Shown: piece by piece, positions 50,350-59,586 of the stretch
Numbering within the stretch: position 1 is the stretch's first letter
Layout of the letters: the number at the start of each line of letters is the position of its first letter
DNA from: Thalassotalea hakodatensis
GTDB lineage: Bacteria > Pseudomonadota > Gammaproteobacteria > Enterobacterales > Alteromonadaceae
Length of the DNA: 64,000 nucleotides
NCBI RefSeq assembly: GCF_030295995.1
Contig: NZ_AP027365.1
Span: 2,760,066-2,824,065 of the forward strand
Reading direction: 5' to 3'
Program-made: the position numbers and the translations under genes
The notes under the pieces: model-generated
The model's database searches: none
The model's input: the letters and a program-made list of their open reading frames with translations, nothing else
Told to the model about the DNA's origin: nothing

Positions 50350-51288
50350 TTATGTCGCCCCAAAAAAACATCGGGCTTGTTCACTATCTATCTGTATTTG
50401 GTCTTTTAGTTGTGCTAATGAAGAAAATCGCTGTTCTTTTCTCAAACTTTTCATCAAGACAACTTCTATTGATTGACCATAAATATCTTGTTCAAAATCA
50501 AAAATATGTACTTCAAGTTGTTGTCGAATTCCATTAACACTTGGCCTAGAACCAATATTGGCCACACCAGTAAATTCACTGTCATTGATACGCACTTTTA
50601 CTGCATATACGCCAGACACAGGAGAAACTCGTCTTTTCAAATGCACATTAGCGGTTGGAAAGCCCAACGTTCTACCCCGTTTATCGCCATGAAATACTCG
50701 GCCGATAATTGAATATTCGCGACCTAGCATTCTCTCAGCTTCTGATAATGCATCGTGCTGAAGAGCTTCACGTATCGCAGTACTGCTTATTCGGCAATCT
50801 TCTAATTTAAAACTTGCTGTATCTGACACACCAAAGCCAAATTGTTTACCTGCTTTGCACAGCATTTCAAAATCACCCGTACGCCCTTTACCGAATCTAA
50901 AGTCATCACCAATAATTAAATGGTTAATGTTTAACTGCTCAACAAGTAAATGTTGAATAAAAGATTCTGCCGATATGTTGGCAAATTTGGCATTAAAATT
51001 CACACATAGCAAGCGTTTAACACCATGCTTTTTCAATAACGCATATTTGTCTCTTAACCGTGTTAATCTCGCAGGTGCATTCTCAGGCGAAAATAACTCT
51101 TGTGGTTGAGGTTCAAACACCATTACAACAGGCACAGCATTTAAAGTTTTGGCTTTTTCCACCAACGCTTTTATTACTCGTTGATGCCCAAGATGAACAC
51201 CGTCAAAGTTTCCAATAGTTAACACACTGCCTTGTTCGTTTTCTTGGTTCGCTAACTGAATGTTATGGATCCCACGAATTAATCGCAT
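50350..51288 (-). CDS. ribF: Bifunctional riboflavin kinase / FAD synthetase
   Basis: The 312-residue protein has the N-terminal nucleotidyltransferase with GNFDGVHLGHQ and the DFRFGKGRTGDFE loop, and the C-terminal riboflavin kinase with GRTLGFPTANV. It makes FMN and FAD, the cofactor of the two nitroreductases in this window. I chose ATG 51288, since the family begins at MRLIRGIHN; an upstream in-frame start would add 18 unrelated residues. It lies in the usual place before ileS. Confidence 0.95.
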   Translation of the reverse strand: MRLIRGIHNIQLANQENEQGSVLTIGNFDGVHLGHQRVIKALVEKAKTLNAVPVVMVFEPQPQELFSPENAPARLTRLRDKYALLKKHGVKRLLCVNFNAKFANISAESFIQHLLVEQLNINHLIIGDDFRFGKGRTGDFEMLCKAGKQFGFGVSDTASFKLEDCRISSTAIREALQHDALSEAERMLGREYSIIGRVFHGDKRGRTLGFPTANVHLKRRVSPVSGVYAVKVRINDSEFTGVANIGSRPSVNGIRQQLEVHIFDFEQDIYGQSIEVVLMKSLRKEQRFSSLAQLKDQIQIDSEQARCFFGAT

Positions 51289-51405
51289 TAAAAATGTTAA
51301 CCTTTTATTGAAAGTATCTAAAACGAGTCTCGATTGACGCAATACTCGCCAACCAAATTAAAAAATCGACGAATTATAGCTTAGTCAACTTGAAGAATCA
51401 GCCCA

Positions 51406-52992
51406 TTATTCATGATTTTTTTCTACTTGTTGCTGTACCGTAAAGTCAGCAAACCTTATACCGAATAGATACGCACACGCAAAATAGCAAATAATCCCAG
51501 AAAATATACATTTACAAAGCATGATGATTTTTGCTGCTAAAGACAAGGTTAACCAATAATCAAAGCTAGGCGATAATAGATAGACCACATAAGCCATCAC
51601 TAACGACGCTAATATCAAGCGTAAGATGAAAATCTTCACTTGCTTAGACAATTGATAAACCTGTTGCGCTTTCAAACCTTGGTAAAGCCAGTAAGCATTT
51701 AATGTTGCAGATAATGTGGTTGCTATTGCTAATCCTACATAGCCAAAGAACGGCGCTAGCATAATATTAAACGCCATATTTGCCACCATCGCTTTAATCC
51801 CAATTTTCACAGGTGTTTTCGTGTCTTGTCTCGCGTAATACCCAGGCGCTAATATTTTAATAAACATAAAGCTAACTAACCCAGATAAATATGCATAGAG
51901 GGCAAAAGACACTTGATACACTTCAACTTGCGTGAATTCTCCACGCATAAACAAAATCATAATTATCGGCTGCGCAAGCACCATTAAACCAACCAACGCA
52001 GGCCAGCCTAATAAATTAATAATTTTGATCCCCCAATCTAAAGTATCGGAAAATTCTTGCACACTTTTTTTCGTATGCAAGCGAGCAAGACTAGGCAAAA
52101 TAACAGTGGCTATTCCAATGCCAAATAGTCCTAATGGAAATTCTAATAAGCGATCAGCGTAGTATAAAAAGCTGACAGCTCCTGTTTCTAATAGACTGGC
52201 AATTTGGGTATCCAATAACAAATTAATTTGGGTAACAGATACCCCAAACAAAGCAGGCGCCATTAACTTTCTTATTTTAGTGACACCTTCGTGTGCCCAT
52301 CCCCATTTAGGCATGGTTAACGCCCCTGCTTTATACAAAAATGGAATTTGAAAAATAAATTGAGCAAAACCGCCTAAAAATACACCCCATGCAAGCGCAT
52401 ACTCAGGGTTGGTAAAATAATCACGACCCAATGTTGCCATTGATATTATCGCAACGTTAAGCAGCACAGGAGTAAAAGATGAAGCGGCAAATTTCCCATA
52501 AGCATTTAAAATAGCGCCAGACAGTGCAGTAAAACTAACAAACCACAAATAAGGAAAAGTGATTTTTAATAAATCAGACGCTAAGTCAAATTTTTCGCTA
52601 CTTGGATCTTGTACATGTTCAACATAAAAACCAGGTCCAAACAGCATGACAATGAAAGGTGAAGCAATCATGCCAATTAGGGTTACTAAGGTAACAATAA
52701 CCCCTAACGTTCCAGATACTTTAGCGATAAGCTCACGTGTTTTCTGTGTATTATTATCAATGTCTTTGTGGTGGTATTCGCTAAGTACAGGTACAAATGA
52801 TTGCGCAAAAGCCCCTTCAGCAAAGAGCCTTCTTAAAAAGTTAGGAATTTTATTTGCAAAGAAAAAAGCATCAGCCGTTGCGCCAGCTCCCATTATACTT
52901 GCAATAACAACGTCACGTACTAACCCTAATACTCTTGATATTAAGGTCATTGCACTCACAATAATGCCTGATTTTACTAACTTACGGCTCAA
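51406..52992 (-). CDS. murJ: Lipid II flippase MurJ
   Basis: The 528-residue membrane protein has about 14 helices and the MurJ pattern: MTLISRVLGLVRDVVIASIMGAGATADAFFFANKIPNFLRRLFAEGAFAQSFVPV. It flips lipid II across the inner membrane for peptidoglycan synthesis. The start is TTG 52992, supported by AAGGAAAG seven bases upstream and by alignment with the family N-terminus. It ends 117 bases before ribF on the same strand. Confidence 0.95.
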   Translation of the reverse strand: MSRKLVKSGIIVSAMTLISRVLGLVRDVVIASIMGAGATADAFFFANKIPNFLRRLFAEGAFAQSFVPVLSEYHHKDIDNNTQKTRELIAKVSGTLGVIVTLVTLIGMIASPFIVMLFGPGFYVEHVQDPSSEKFDLASDLLKITFPYLWFVSFTALSGAILNAYGKFAASSFTPVLLNVAIISMATLGRDYFTNPEYALAWGVFLGGFAQFIFQIPFLYKAGALTMPKWGWAHEGVTKIRKLMAPALFGVSVTQINLLLDTQIASLLETGAVSFLYYADRLLEFPLGLFGIGIATVILPSLARLHTKKSVQEFSDTLDWGIKIINLLGWPALVGLMVLAQPIIMILFMRGEFTQVEVYQVSFALYAYLSGLVSFMFIKILAPGYYARQDTKTPVKIGIKAMVANMAFNIMLAPFFGYVGLAIATTLSATLNAYWLYQGLKAQQVYQLSKQVKIFILRLILASLVMAYVVYLLSPSFDYWLTLSLAAKIIMLCKCIFSGIICYFACAYLFGIRFADFTVQQQVEKNHE

Positions 52993-53356
52993 CTACTTTC
53001 CTTGAACTAGCTGTCGATGGAACTCTTAGCTAACAATTATGCGTTGTTTACTACAATGAACACAAGGTCATATTAAGGCAAAACAAATATTTACTCGAAA
53101 TACCTTACGATAAATCATAAAAAACGATTAAAAATGTAGGTTAACGCCTACTTAAAAAACCTAATATTCAAAAACAAATACTTATACACATTCGCTTTAA
53201 AAAGGGTAAATCATACCTTTAAATGGTCATACATTAACCGATCGCGTATAATCTTACGCATTAGACCGAAAAACATTTGACTTTGTGCTTAAAAAAAGGC
53301 ATATTTCGACGCCTTAAATTTAGGCTATATTTGATATCATTTTTTAGGAGTTCACC
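52993..53356. other. Divergent murJ-rpsT promoter region
   Basis: This 364-base AT-rich gap holds no gene that I can see. It should carry the murJ promoter on the minus strand and one or two rpsT promoters on the plus strand (best candidate at 53224-53252; a second TTGACT at 53277 has a poor -10). Confidence 0.7.
53224..53252 (+). promoter_or_regulatory. Predicted rpsT promoter
   Basis: TGGTCA and a perfect TATAAT are separated by 17 bases, with GCG directly before the -10. It lies 104 bases upstream of the rpsT start. Confidence 0.6.
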
Positions 53357-53617
53357 TTGGCTAACTCAAAGCAAGCTAAGAAGCGCGCAGTACAATCTGA
53401 AAAGCGCCGTCAACACAATGCAAGTCGTCGTTCAATGATGCGCACTTTAGTAAAAAAAGTAATCGCTGCCATTGAAGCCGGTGACAAAGACACAGCAACA
53501 AAAGAATTTGCAGCTGTTTCACCAATTTTAGACCGTTACGCAAGTAAAGGTTTAATTCATAAGAACAAAGCTGCTCGTAACAAGAGTCGTTTAAATGCAA
53601 GAATTAAAGCACTTTAA
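53357..53617 (+). CDS. rpsT: 30S ribosomal protein S20
   Basis: The 86-residue basic protein starts [29 protein letters not shown], as S20 does. The start codon is TTG 53357 behind AGGAG; E. coli rpsT also uses UUG, which is linked to autoregulation of S20 synthesis. It is divergent from murJ and ends in a strong terminator. Confidence 0.97.
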   Translation: MANSKQAKKRAVQSEKRRQHNASRRSMMRTLVKKVIAAIEAGDKDTATKEFAAVSPILDRYASKGLIHKNKAARNKSRLNARIKAL

Positions 53618-53638
53618 TTTGTTCTGTGGCATGATTTG

Positions 53639-53665
53639 AAAAACCGGCTAACGCCGGTTTTTTTT
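53639..53665 (+). terminator. Rho-independent terminator of rpsT
   Basis: The stem AAACCGGC / GCCGGTTT with a 4-base loop is followed by a run of T, 22 bases after the rpsT stop. Confidence 0.95.
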
Positions 53666-53827
53666 CGTCTTATTTTTACTAAATTCATTGATGATAACAA
53701 TGACACTAATTCGTACAGCTAAATGCTCACTTAGTGAAAGTTTAAAGACATAGAGGCAAGGCATTAGTTGCCAATTGATAAAAATTTCTCTAGTCTCTTG
53801 AACATCTGTTTCAATAGGCTAAAAATA

Positions 53828-55492
53828 ATGAAAAAATCAATACTGGCTTGTACAATTATACTTGCAGCTTCTGTGACATTAACCGCATGTAACGATAAAG
53901 CAGAACCTCAGCAAAACACACCATCACGACAACTTACCGAATCTTATCAAGGTAAACTCAACATTTATAAAGATGTCACACTATCTGCTGATCTCTCTCA
54001 TTTAAGCGAAAAACAACATAAAATGTTAGCACTATTAATTGAAGCATCAGATATTATTGATCAACTTTTTTGGCAACAAGCATTCAGTGAGAACAAAACT
54101 CAATTCTTAAACTCTATTGATAATAAACAAGCAAAAACGTTTGCCTCTATCAACTATGGCCCTTGGGACAGAATGAATGGTGACACTCCTTTTCTACAAG
54201 GTATTAAACAAAAATCGTTGGGCGCAGAGTTTTATCCGCACGATATGAGCAAAGAAGAATTTGAACAAGCAAATTTTGAAGACAAAACAGGGTTATATTC
54301 ACTAGTGAGAAGAAATGAGCAAGGAGAACTAATCGCCATTGCTTACTCTGAAGCTTACCACGATGAACTACAACGAATAGCCGCAATTTTACAAAAAGCT
54401 GCAACATTTGCCGAAGATAAAGACTTTGCAAAATACCTAACTATGCGTGCTGAAGCGTTATTAACAGATGATTACCAGCCATCAGACTTTGCATGGATGG
54501 ATATGAAAAATAATCCTATTGATGTTGTTATTGGCCCTATCGAAACTTATGAAGATCAACTTTATGGCTATCGTGCAGCATTTGAGTCATACGTTCTCAT
54601 TAAAGATATGGCATGGAGTGAAAAGTTAGCGAAGTATGCTGAATACCTGCCAGAATTACAAAAAGGCTTGCCAGTAAGCAAAAAATACCGCAAAGAAATG
54701 CCTGGTACAGATGCTGATTTAAACGCATATGAAGTAATTTATGCCACAGGGCATGCCAATGCTGGCGGTAAAACAATTGCCATTAATTTACCTAATGATG
54801 AACAAGTTCAACTTGAGAAAGGCACTCGACGCCTGCAACTTAAAAATGCTATGCGCGCAAAATATGACGCCATTATGGAACCTATTGCCGAAGTATTAAT
54901 TGTGCCAGAGCAAAGAAAACACGTTACTTTCACCGCTTTTTTTGCAAACACAATGTTTCATGAAGTTGCTCATGGCCTTGGCATTAAGAATACTATAAAT
55001 AACAAGGGAACAGTGCGACAAGCGCTTAAAGAACATGCATCAGCTTTAGAAGAAGGCAAAGCCGATATTCTAGGATTGTATATGGTTCGTCAACTGCTCG
55101 ATAAGAAAGTGATCACTGAAGGCGAGCTAGAGGATTACTACACCACTTTTTTAGCAGGGATATTCCGTTCAGTGCGTTTTGGTGCAAGTTCAGCACATGG
55201 TAAAGCAAACATGGTTCGCTTTAATTATTTCGCTGAGCAAGGTGCGTTTACTCGCAATGAACAAGGCTTGTATCAAGTGAATTATCAAAAAATGAGCGAA
55301 GCGATTAATAGCCTTTCCACATTGATATTAACACTACAAGGCACAGGTGATTACGAAGAGGTTGATAACTTAGTGAAACAATCAGGCATTATTACTGAAC
55401 AATTGGGCCAAGATCTTGCTCGTTTAAATCAAGCCAATATTCCTGTTGACATCACTTATCAGCAAGGGAAAAAACAATTGGGGTTACACTAA
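53828..55492 (+). CDS. Lipoprotein of the peptidase M49 (dipeptidyl peptidase III-like) family
   Basis: The 554-residue protein has a lipoprotein signal (lipobox LTAC near residue 21). It carries a zinc site HEVAH at 378-382 and EEGKAD at 408-413, where the Glu is the third ligand. Most M49 enzymes have HEXXGH; this five-residue HEXXH form is known in some bacterial members. It would be a periplasmic or outer-membrane metallopeptidase. I chose ATG 53828 over 53768 because the signal begins there. Substrate unknown. Confidence 0.8.
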   Translation: MKKSILACTIILAASVTLTACNDKAEPQQNTPSRQLTESYQGKLNIYKDVTLSADLSHLSEKQHKMLALLIEASDIIDQLFWQQAFSENKTQFLNSIDNKQAKTFASINYGPWDRMNGDTPFLQGIKQKSLGAEFYPHDMSKEEFEQANFEDKTGLYSLVRRNEQGELIAIAYSEAYHDELQRIAAILQKAATFAEDKDFAKYLTMRAEALLTDDYQPSDFAWMDMKNNPIDVVIGPIETYEDQLYGYRAAFESYVLIKDMAWSEKLAKYAEYLPELQKGLPVSKKYRKEMPGTDADLNAYEVIYATGHANAGGKTIAINLPNDEQVQLEKGTRRLQLKNAMRAKYDAIMEPIAEVLIVPEQRKHVTFTAFFANTMFHEVAHGLGIKNTINNKGTVRQALKEHASALEEGKADILGLYMVRQLLDKKVITEGELEDYYTTFLAGIFRSVRFGASSAHGKANMVRFNYFAEQGAFTRNEQGLYQVNYQKMSEAINSLSTLILTLQGTGDYEEVDNLVKQSGIITEQLGQDLARLNQANIPVDITYQQGKKQLGLH

Positions 55493-55499
55493 TACAAAT

Positions 55500-55523
55500 G
55501 AGGTATACGCATACGTATACCTC
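55500..55523. terminator. Hairpin after the M49 gene
   Basis: A perfect 10-bp stem GAGGTATACG / CGTATACCTC with a 4-base loop lies 8 bases after the stop and is followed by AACTTTACTTTT. Confidence 0.7.
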
Positions 55524-55558
55524 AACTTTACTTTTAACGCTTAGTAACGCCAGTTAAT

Positions 55559-55738
55559 TTAGAGCGTGTTGATCTTTCATGTTTACTTTTGCCGCAATTT
55601 GTTTGGTATTTATACAAGGCAACACTTGCGCTGTGTAGTTATTCTACTCCAGTCAAGCGTTAACACCGTAGAAATGCCAAACAGATACAGCCCAAAGGGT
55701 TCAACTAAACTTAAACAGCAAAGATCAACACGCTCTAA
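55559..55738. mobile_element. 180-bp MITE-like inverted-repeat element
   Basis: The ends are TTAGAGCGTGTTGATCTTT and its exact reverse complement (19 bp). The left end shares 17 of 18 bases with the 66-bp element at 12866-12931. No coding capacity is convincing. It sits between the converging M49 and PrsT-like genes. ATT may be duplicated at both edges, depending on where the end is set. Confidence 0.8.
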
Positions 55739-55744
55739 TTATCA

Positions 55745-58540
55745 TTACAATACTAATGATGATAACAACGCTTTAGCTTCATTTTTCCCCGTAAAATCTA
55801 TAGTAGAGTCAACTGCCTCTTGTAAATACATCTTTGCTTCTGCATTACGCTCTAAGGCTATTAAGTTAACAGCTAAATGATACTTAATTTCAGGATTATC
55901 TGATTCTCTTGCTAATGCATTTCTAAAAATAGGCAATGCTTTGTCAGCTTGATTATTCTGTGTATAGGCCCACGCCAATGTATCGGCAATAGCGATACTA
56001 TTTGAGGCTAACTGATAAGCTTTCTCCGCGGCAGTTACCGCTTCTTGGTATTGTTGTTGAGCGATTAATACACCAGCATAGTTGTTTAATAAACTAGGTT
56101 TTTCGCCATGCATATCCAGTAATTTTTCATACAAGTCTTGGGCAGCATCATAGCTTTCTTGCTGCTTATAAATACTGGCAAGGGCAACACCTATCACTAA
56201 GTCTTGCTTGTTGTTATCAAGCCAATCTGATAGCAATTGAATGGCTTGTTTATACTCATAGATACTAATATACACATTTGATAACCCCAAAGTAGCACGC
56301 TGGGAGTTATCTTGTTTTAATGATTGTTTAAATCGTTTAATTGCTTGCTGGGCATTACCAACTTGAGCCAACACTTCACCTTTTAGGGTGTCTTCAAGCC
56401 CTGGTACCGAAACTTTTTCGATGAGAGCATCAATCAAATCAAATGCTTTTTCTTGTTCGCCTCGCTGCCCAAATAACGTGATTAACTGACTATAAGGCGG
56501 AAAATAGTTTTCATTCCACGCTATAGCTTTCTGTAAGCTTGAAACCGCCCCCTGCTGATTTTGCATGGCTAGCTGTGCTTTAGCAAAGCTCAATAACACA
56601 GGTGATTTATTTTCTGTATCTTTTACTGCAATTTGAAAATGTCTTACCGCTTCTTCATAATCTTTCACTTGCATATTTAAACGTGCTAAGCGATGACTTA
56701 GCGATGAATTTGCTTTTGTACGATTGACAAAACTATTCAATACTTCAATGGCTTTATTAAATTCATTTTTTAGCACATGAATATCTACAACCTTGCTCAC
56801 AGCAAGCGAGCTGTCCCTTTTAATACTATACGCTTTTTCATAATATTGATTTGCAACATCAAGGTTATTTTCACTAACGTATGTATCGCCCAGCTCTAAA
56901 AGCAATTCGATTTGTTCGTTATTTACATCAAGCTTTTGTTCAATAATCTTTCTCGCATCCTTAATGTTACCTGACATTAATGCGATTCGGGCAAGATGAA
57001 TGGTTGTTTTAACATTATTCGGCGCGAGTTCTGCTGCTTTAGTAAAGTACGTTTTAGCCTGTTGATGATCGCCTAACAGCCCTTTTACAACACCTAGCTG
57101 TTGATACAAGTAATCGTTTTCAGGTTGTTTTTCGACTAAACGCAAAAGCACTTTCTCAGCATTGAGGAAGTCTCGATTTGATTGGTACGCATTGACTAAA
57201 GTTTGCAAAATTTGTGGGTTATTTTCATCTTGCTTCTCTGTTGCCTTAAGTCTGTCAATCGCATTGCTATAGTCACCTTTTACGATTAATAGCTTTGCAT
57301 AATCTAAATTAGCAGCGATTGAATCAGGATTTGCAGCAATAACATCTTGAAAATATCGAGCTGCCTTTTCAACTTCACCTGTTGCCAAATAAGTTTGACC
57401 AAGCAATGACCAAATTTCTTGATCATTCGGTGTAATTAAACGCGCTTTCACTAAATTATTTTTAGCACCAAAATACTCATTCAATGCAATGGATACTTTA
57501 GCTTGCAGCTTTAATGCTCTTACATCATCAGACATAATCGCTAAATATTTACGTAAACTTTCGTCTGCTTTTAACATTTGTTGCTGATTAAAACTCACGA
57601 CACCAGCCAAATAATGATAAATCGGATTTTCATCCATCACATCTTTAGGTAAGCCTGATAACACAACTTCTAAATGAGAGGTAGTTTCTTTAAACGCTTC
57701 ATCCATGCCTAAAGTATAAGTAATGACCGCTTTTAAAAAGTTTGCTCTAGGTTCATTAGGGATCTCTTTTAAAATGGTGTTAACATCTTCTAAAGCGATC
57801 TGATATTGTCGCTGTTCAATTAAAATACTAGCGCGAGTGAGTAAAGCAGGAATATGCTGGTCATTTAATGAAATTGCATTTGAAATCGCTTGCTCAGCAA
57901 GATTAAGCTTACCTTGAAGCTGATAAACTTCGGCTTGCATACGTAAGGCATTGATATCTAATGGTGACACATTTAATGCTTGCTCAGTTAATGATAATAC
58001 TTCATTAAATTGTTTCTTTTTATGCGCAACTTGAGCCAACCCCATTAATGCATCGCCATTATTCTCGTTGAGTGATAATGCTTTTTTGTATTCAATCGCG
58101 GCTAAACTGGCACTATTCTTTTTGAACAATGCTCGTCCTTTTAATACTAATATTTGACTATTAAGTTTATTGTCACCAATCGTCAACGTGGCGTTGTTGA
58201 TTACTTTTTCATATTGATTTTGTAATAAGTAAGCTTCTAAGAATAATGGCGTTAGTTTTTTTTCATCAGCATTTTGTTGCTTTGCATTGTTCAACTCAAT
58301 TTCTGCTGCCGCTCCATTGCCTTGTGCAATTAAGATTTCCGCCATTAATATTCTTGATGGCAGGTGGTCTGGGTTGTTTTTTAATGCATTTTTTAAATGA
58401 ATAACGGCTTCATTTAAGTCATCCACGTAAAAGCTTTTTAATGCACTTTCGTACGGTTGACTCGTGCTTTCTGCCGCATCAATGCTTTGACTTGTTATGG
58501 CTAATAAAATACAAAACGTACATTGTGTAAATTGATTCAT
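55745..58540 (-). CDS. prsT: PEP-CTERM system TPR-repeat protein, PrsT-like
   Basis: The 931-residue protein has a signal peptide (about residues 1-22) and then TPR repeats over nearly its whole length, with the PrsT pattern (FYVDDLNEAVIHLKNALKNNPDHLPSRILMAEILIAQG at the start, SIAIADTLAWAYTQNNQADKALPIFRNAL near the end). PrsT is a marker of exosortase/PEP-CTERM systems and is linked to exopolysaccharide export. The divergent neighbour is a PEP-CTERM protein, which supports the name. No exosortase or EPS gene lies in the window. Confidence 0.85.
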   Translation of the reverse strand: MNQFTQCTFCILLAITSQSIDAAESTSQPYESALKSFYVDDLNEAVIHLKNALKNNPDHLPSRILMAEILIAQGNGAAAEIELNNAKQQNADEKKLTPLFLEAYLLQNQYEKVINNATLTIGDNKLNSQILVLKGRALFKKNSASLAAIEYKKALSLNENNGDALMGLAQVAHKKKQFNEVLSLTEQALNVSPLDINALRMQAEVYQLQGKLNLAEQAISNAISLNDQHIPALLTRASILIEQRQYQIALEDVNTILKEIPNEPRANFLKAVITYTLGMDEAFKETTSHLEVVLSGLPKDVMDENPIYHYLAGVVSFNQQQMLKADESLRKYLAIMSDDVRALKLQAKVSIALNEYFGAKNNLVKARLITPNDQEIWSLLGQTYLATGEVEKAARYFQDVIAANPDSIAANLDYAKLLIVKGDYSNAIDRLKATEKQDENNPQILQTLVNAYQSNRDFLNAEKVLLRLVEKQPENDYLYQQLGVVKGLLGDHQQAKTYFTKAAELAPNNVKTTIHLARIALMSGNIKDARKIIEQKLDVNNEQIELLLELGDTYVSENNLDVANQYYEKAYSIKRDSSLAVSKVVDIHVLKNEFNKAIEVLNSFVNRTKANSSLSHRLARLNMQVKDYEEAVRHFQIAVKDTENKSPVLLSFAKAQLAMQNQQGAVSSLQKAIAWNENYFPPYSQLITLFGQRGEQEKAFDLIDALIEKVSVPGLEDTLKGEVLAQVGNAQQAIKRFKQSLKQDNSQRATLGLSNVYISIYEYKQAIQLLSDWLDNNKQDLVIGVALASIYKQQESYDAAQDLYEKLLDMHGEKPSLLNNYAGVLIAQQQYQEAVTAAEKAYQLASNSIAIADTLAWAYTQNNQADKALPIFRNALARESDNPEIKYHLAVNLIALERNAEAKMYLQEAVDSTIDFTGKNEAKALLSSLVL

Positions 58541-58703
58541 TAATCAAGTTCTCATTATTCCTTTTATGTCGTATGATAAGCTAGCAGATAGATAAACAGC
58601 AATAGCCGCTTGTTAATTAATCAGTGTCAGGTAACTTTACAGTTTATTTGTTTTTTACATTCAAAATAAAAAGTAAACATTAAAAAACAATGATTTAAAT
58701 TCA

Positions 58704-58719
58704 TGGCACAATAAATGCT
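58704..58719 (+). promoter_or_regulatory. Predicted sigma-54 promoter of the PEP-CTERM gene
   Basis: TGGCAC and TGC are placed so that GG and GC are exactly 10 bases apart, matching the sigma-54 consensus TGGCAC-N5-TTGC. The GC element is 55 bases upstream of the ATG. Sigma-54 control of PEP-CTERM genes through PrsK/PrsR is known in other bacteria. Confidence 0.75.
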
Positions 58720-58773
58720 AAGCTAGATAATTAGATGAAGTAATCTAATTAAAAATATTTAATGGTGATTAAA

Positions 58774-59541
58774 ATGAAAGCTTTAAAATGGATTGGAGCA
58801 GTACTGTTTTCAGCAAGCTCAGTATTAGTTCAAGCACAGGATATTCCTGCAACGAGCATCAATGATAATTATATCGGTGCAGGTTATGGAAGCGATGTTA
58901 AAGGTAGCAACAGTATATATGACATTCAAAACATGGTCGTGCAACGCACAGGCACTACGCTAACCGTAGATGTTTTTACTAACTTTGCTGGAAAAAACGG
59001 TTATAACGGGATTGAATTTGGTGATTTATTTATGTCTACCGATTTACCTGTAAACATGAACGGTTGGAAAACATCACAAGAAAGCGAAACAGATCGTTAC
59101 TCGAAGTATTCTAACAATACATCGACAAATTGGAATTATGCGTATGAGCTTCTTGAAAGTCATCGAGATAATAGCACACAAGGTCAAGGCCGTTTAGTGT
59201 CAGGTTTTGATAACACTGGTGTTAGAACATCAACTGATAGTTCGCATCGCCAAAATCAAGCAGTATCGTTAAGAAATTATAACAATATTCATACAAGTTA
59301 CGGTGATGATAACTGGCACGCGAATAACAACAAAATTACCTTTTCGTTTGATGTAGCTGGTACCGCATTAGAAACCGCCACTCAAATCGCGTTTCGCTGG
59401 TCGATGACCTGTGCAAACGATATCATTGAAGGTTTAGTCTCTATCGCCGATGATCAGTCAGTTGAAATACCAGAGCCACAATCATTAATGTTGTTGTTAC
59501 TGGGCTTTGCAGGGCTTGCATTAAGAAAGCGTGCTGTTTAG
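58774..59541 (+). CDS. PEP-CTERM sorting-domain protein
   Basis: The 255-residue protein has a signal peptide (cut after about Ala22) and ends in the PEP-CTERM tripartite sorting signal: PEP in EIPEPQ, a hydrophobic helix LMLLLLGFAGLAL and a basic tail RKRAV. The middle is rich in Asn, Ser and Thr and looks like a beta-rich surface protein. An exosortase would remove the tail. I chose ATG 58774, with GGTGA six bases upstream. It is divergent from the PrsT-like gene. Confidence 0.9.
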   Translation: MKALKWIGAVLFSASSVLVQAQDIPATSINDNYIGAGYGSDVKGSNSIYDIQNMVVQRTGTTLTVDVFTNFAGKNGYNGIEFGDLFMSTDLPVNMNGWKTSQESETDRYSKYSNNTSTNWNYAYELLESHRDNSTQGQGRLVSGFDNTGVRTSTDSSHRQNQAVSLRNYNNIHTSYGDDNWHANNNKITFSFDVAGTALETATQIAFRWSMTCANDIIEGLVSIADDQSVEIPEPQSLMLLLLGFAGLALRKRAV

Positions 59542-59560
59542 CAATAAATAATATCCTTCG

Positions 59561-59586
59561 ATAAAGCGCCTATTTCGGCGCTTTAT
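59561..59586. terminator. Bidirectional terminator between the PEP-CTERM and DTW genes
   Basis: A 10-bp stem ATAAAGCGCC / GGCGCTTTAT with a 6-base loop and following T-run lies between converging genes; it includes the last codons of the DTW gene. Confidence 0.9.
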
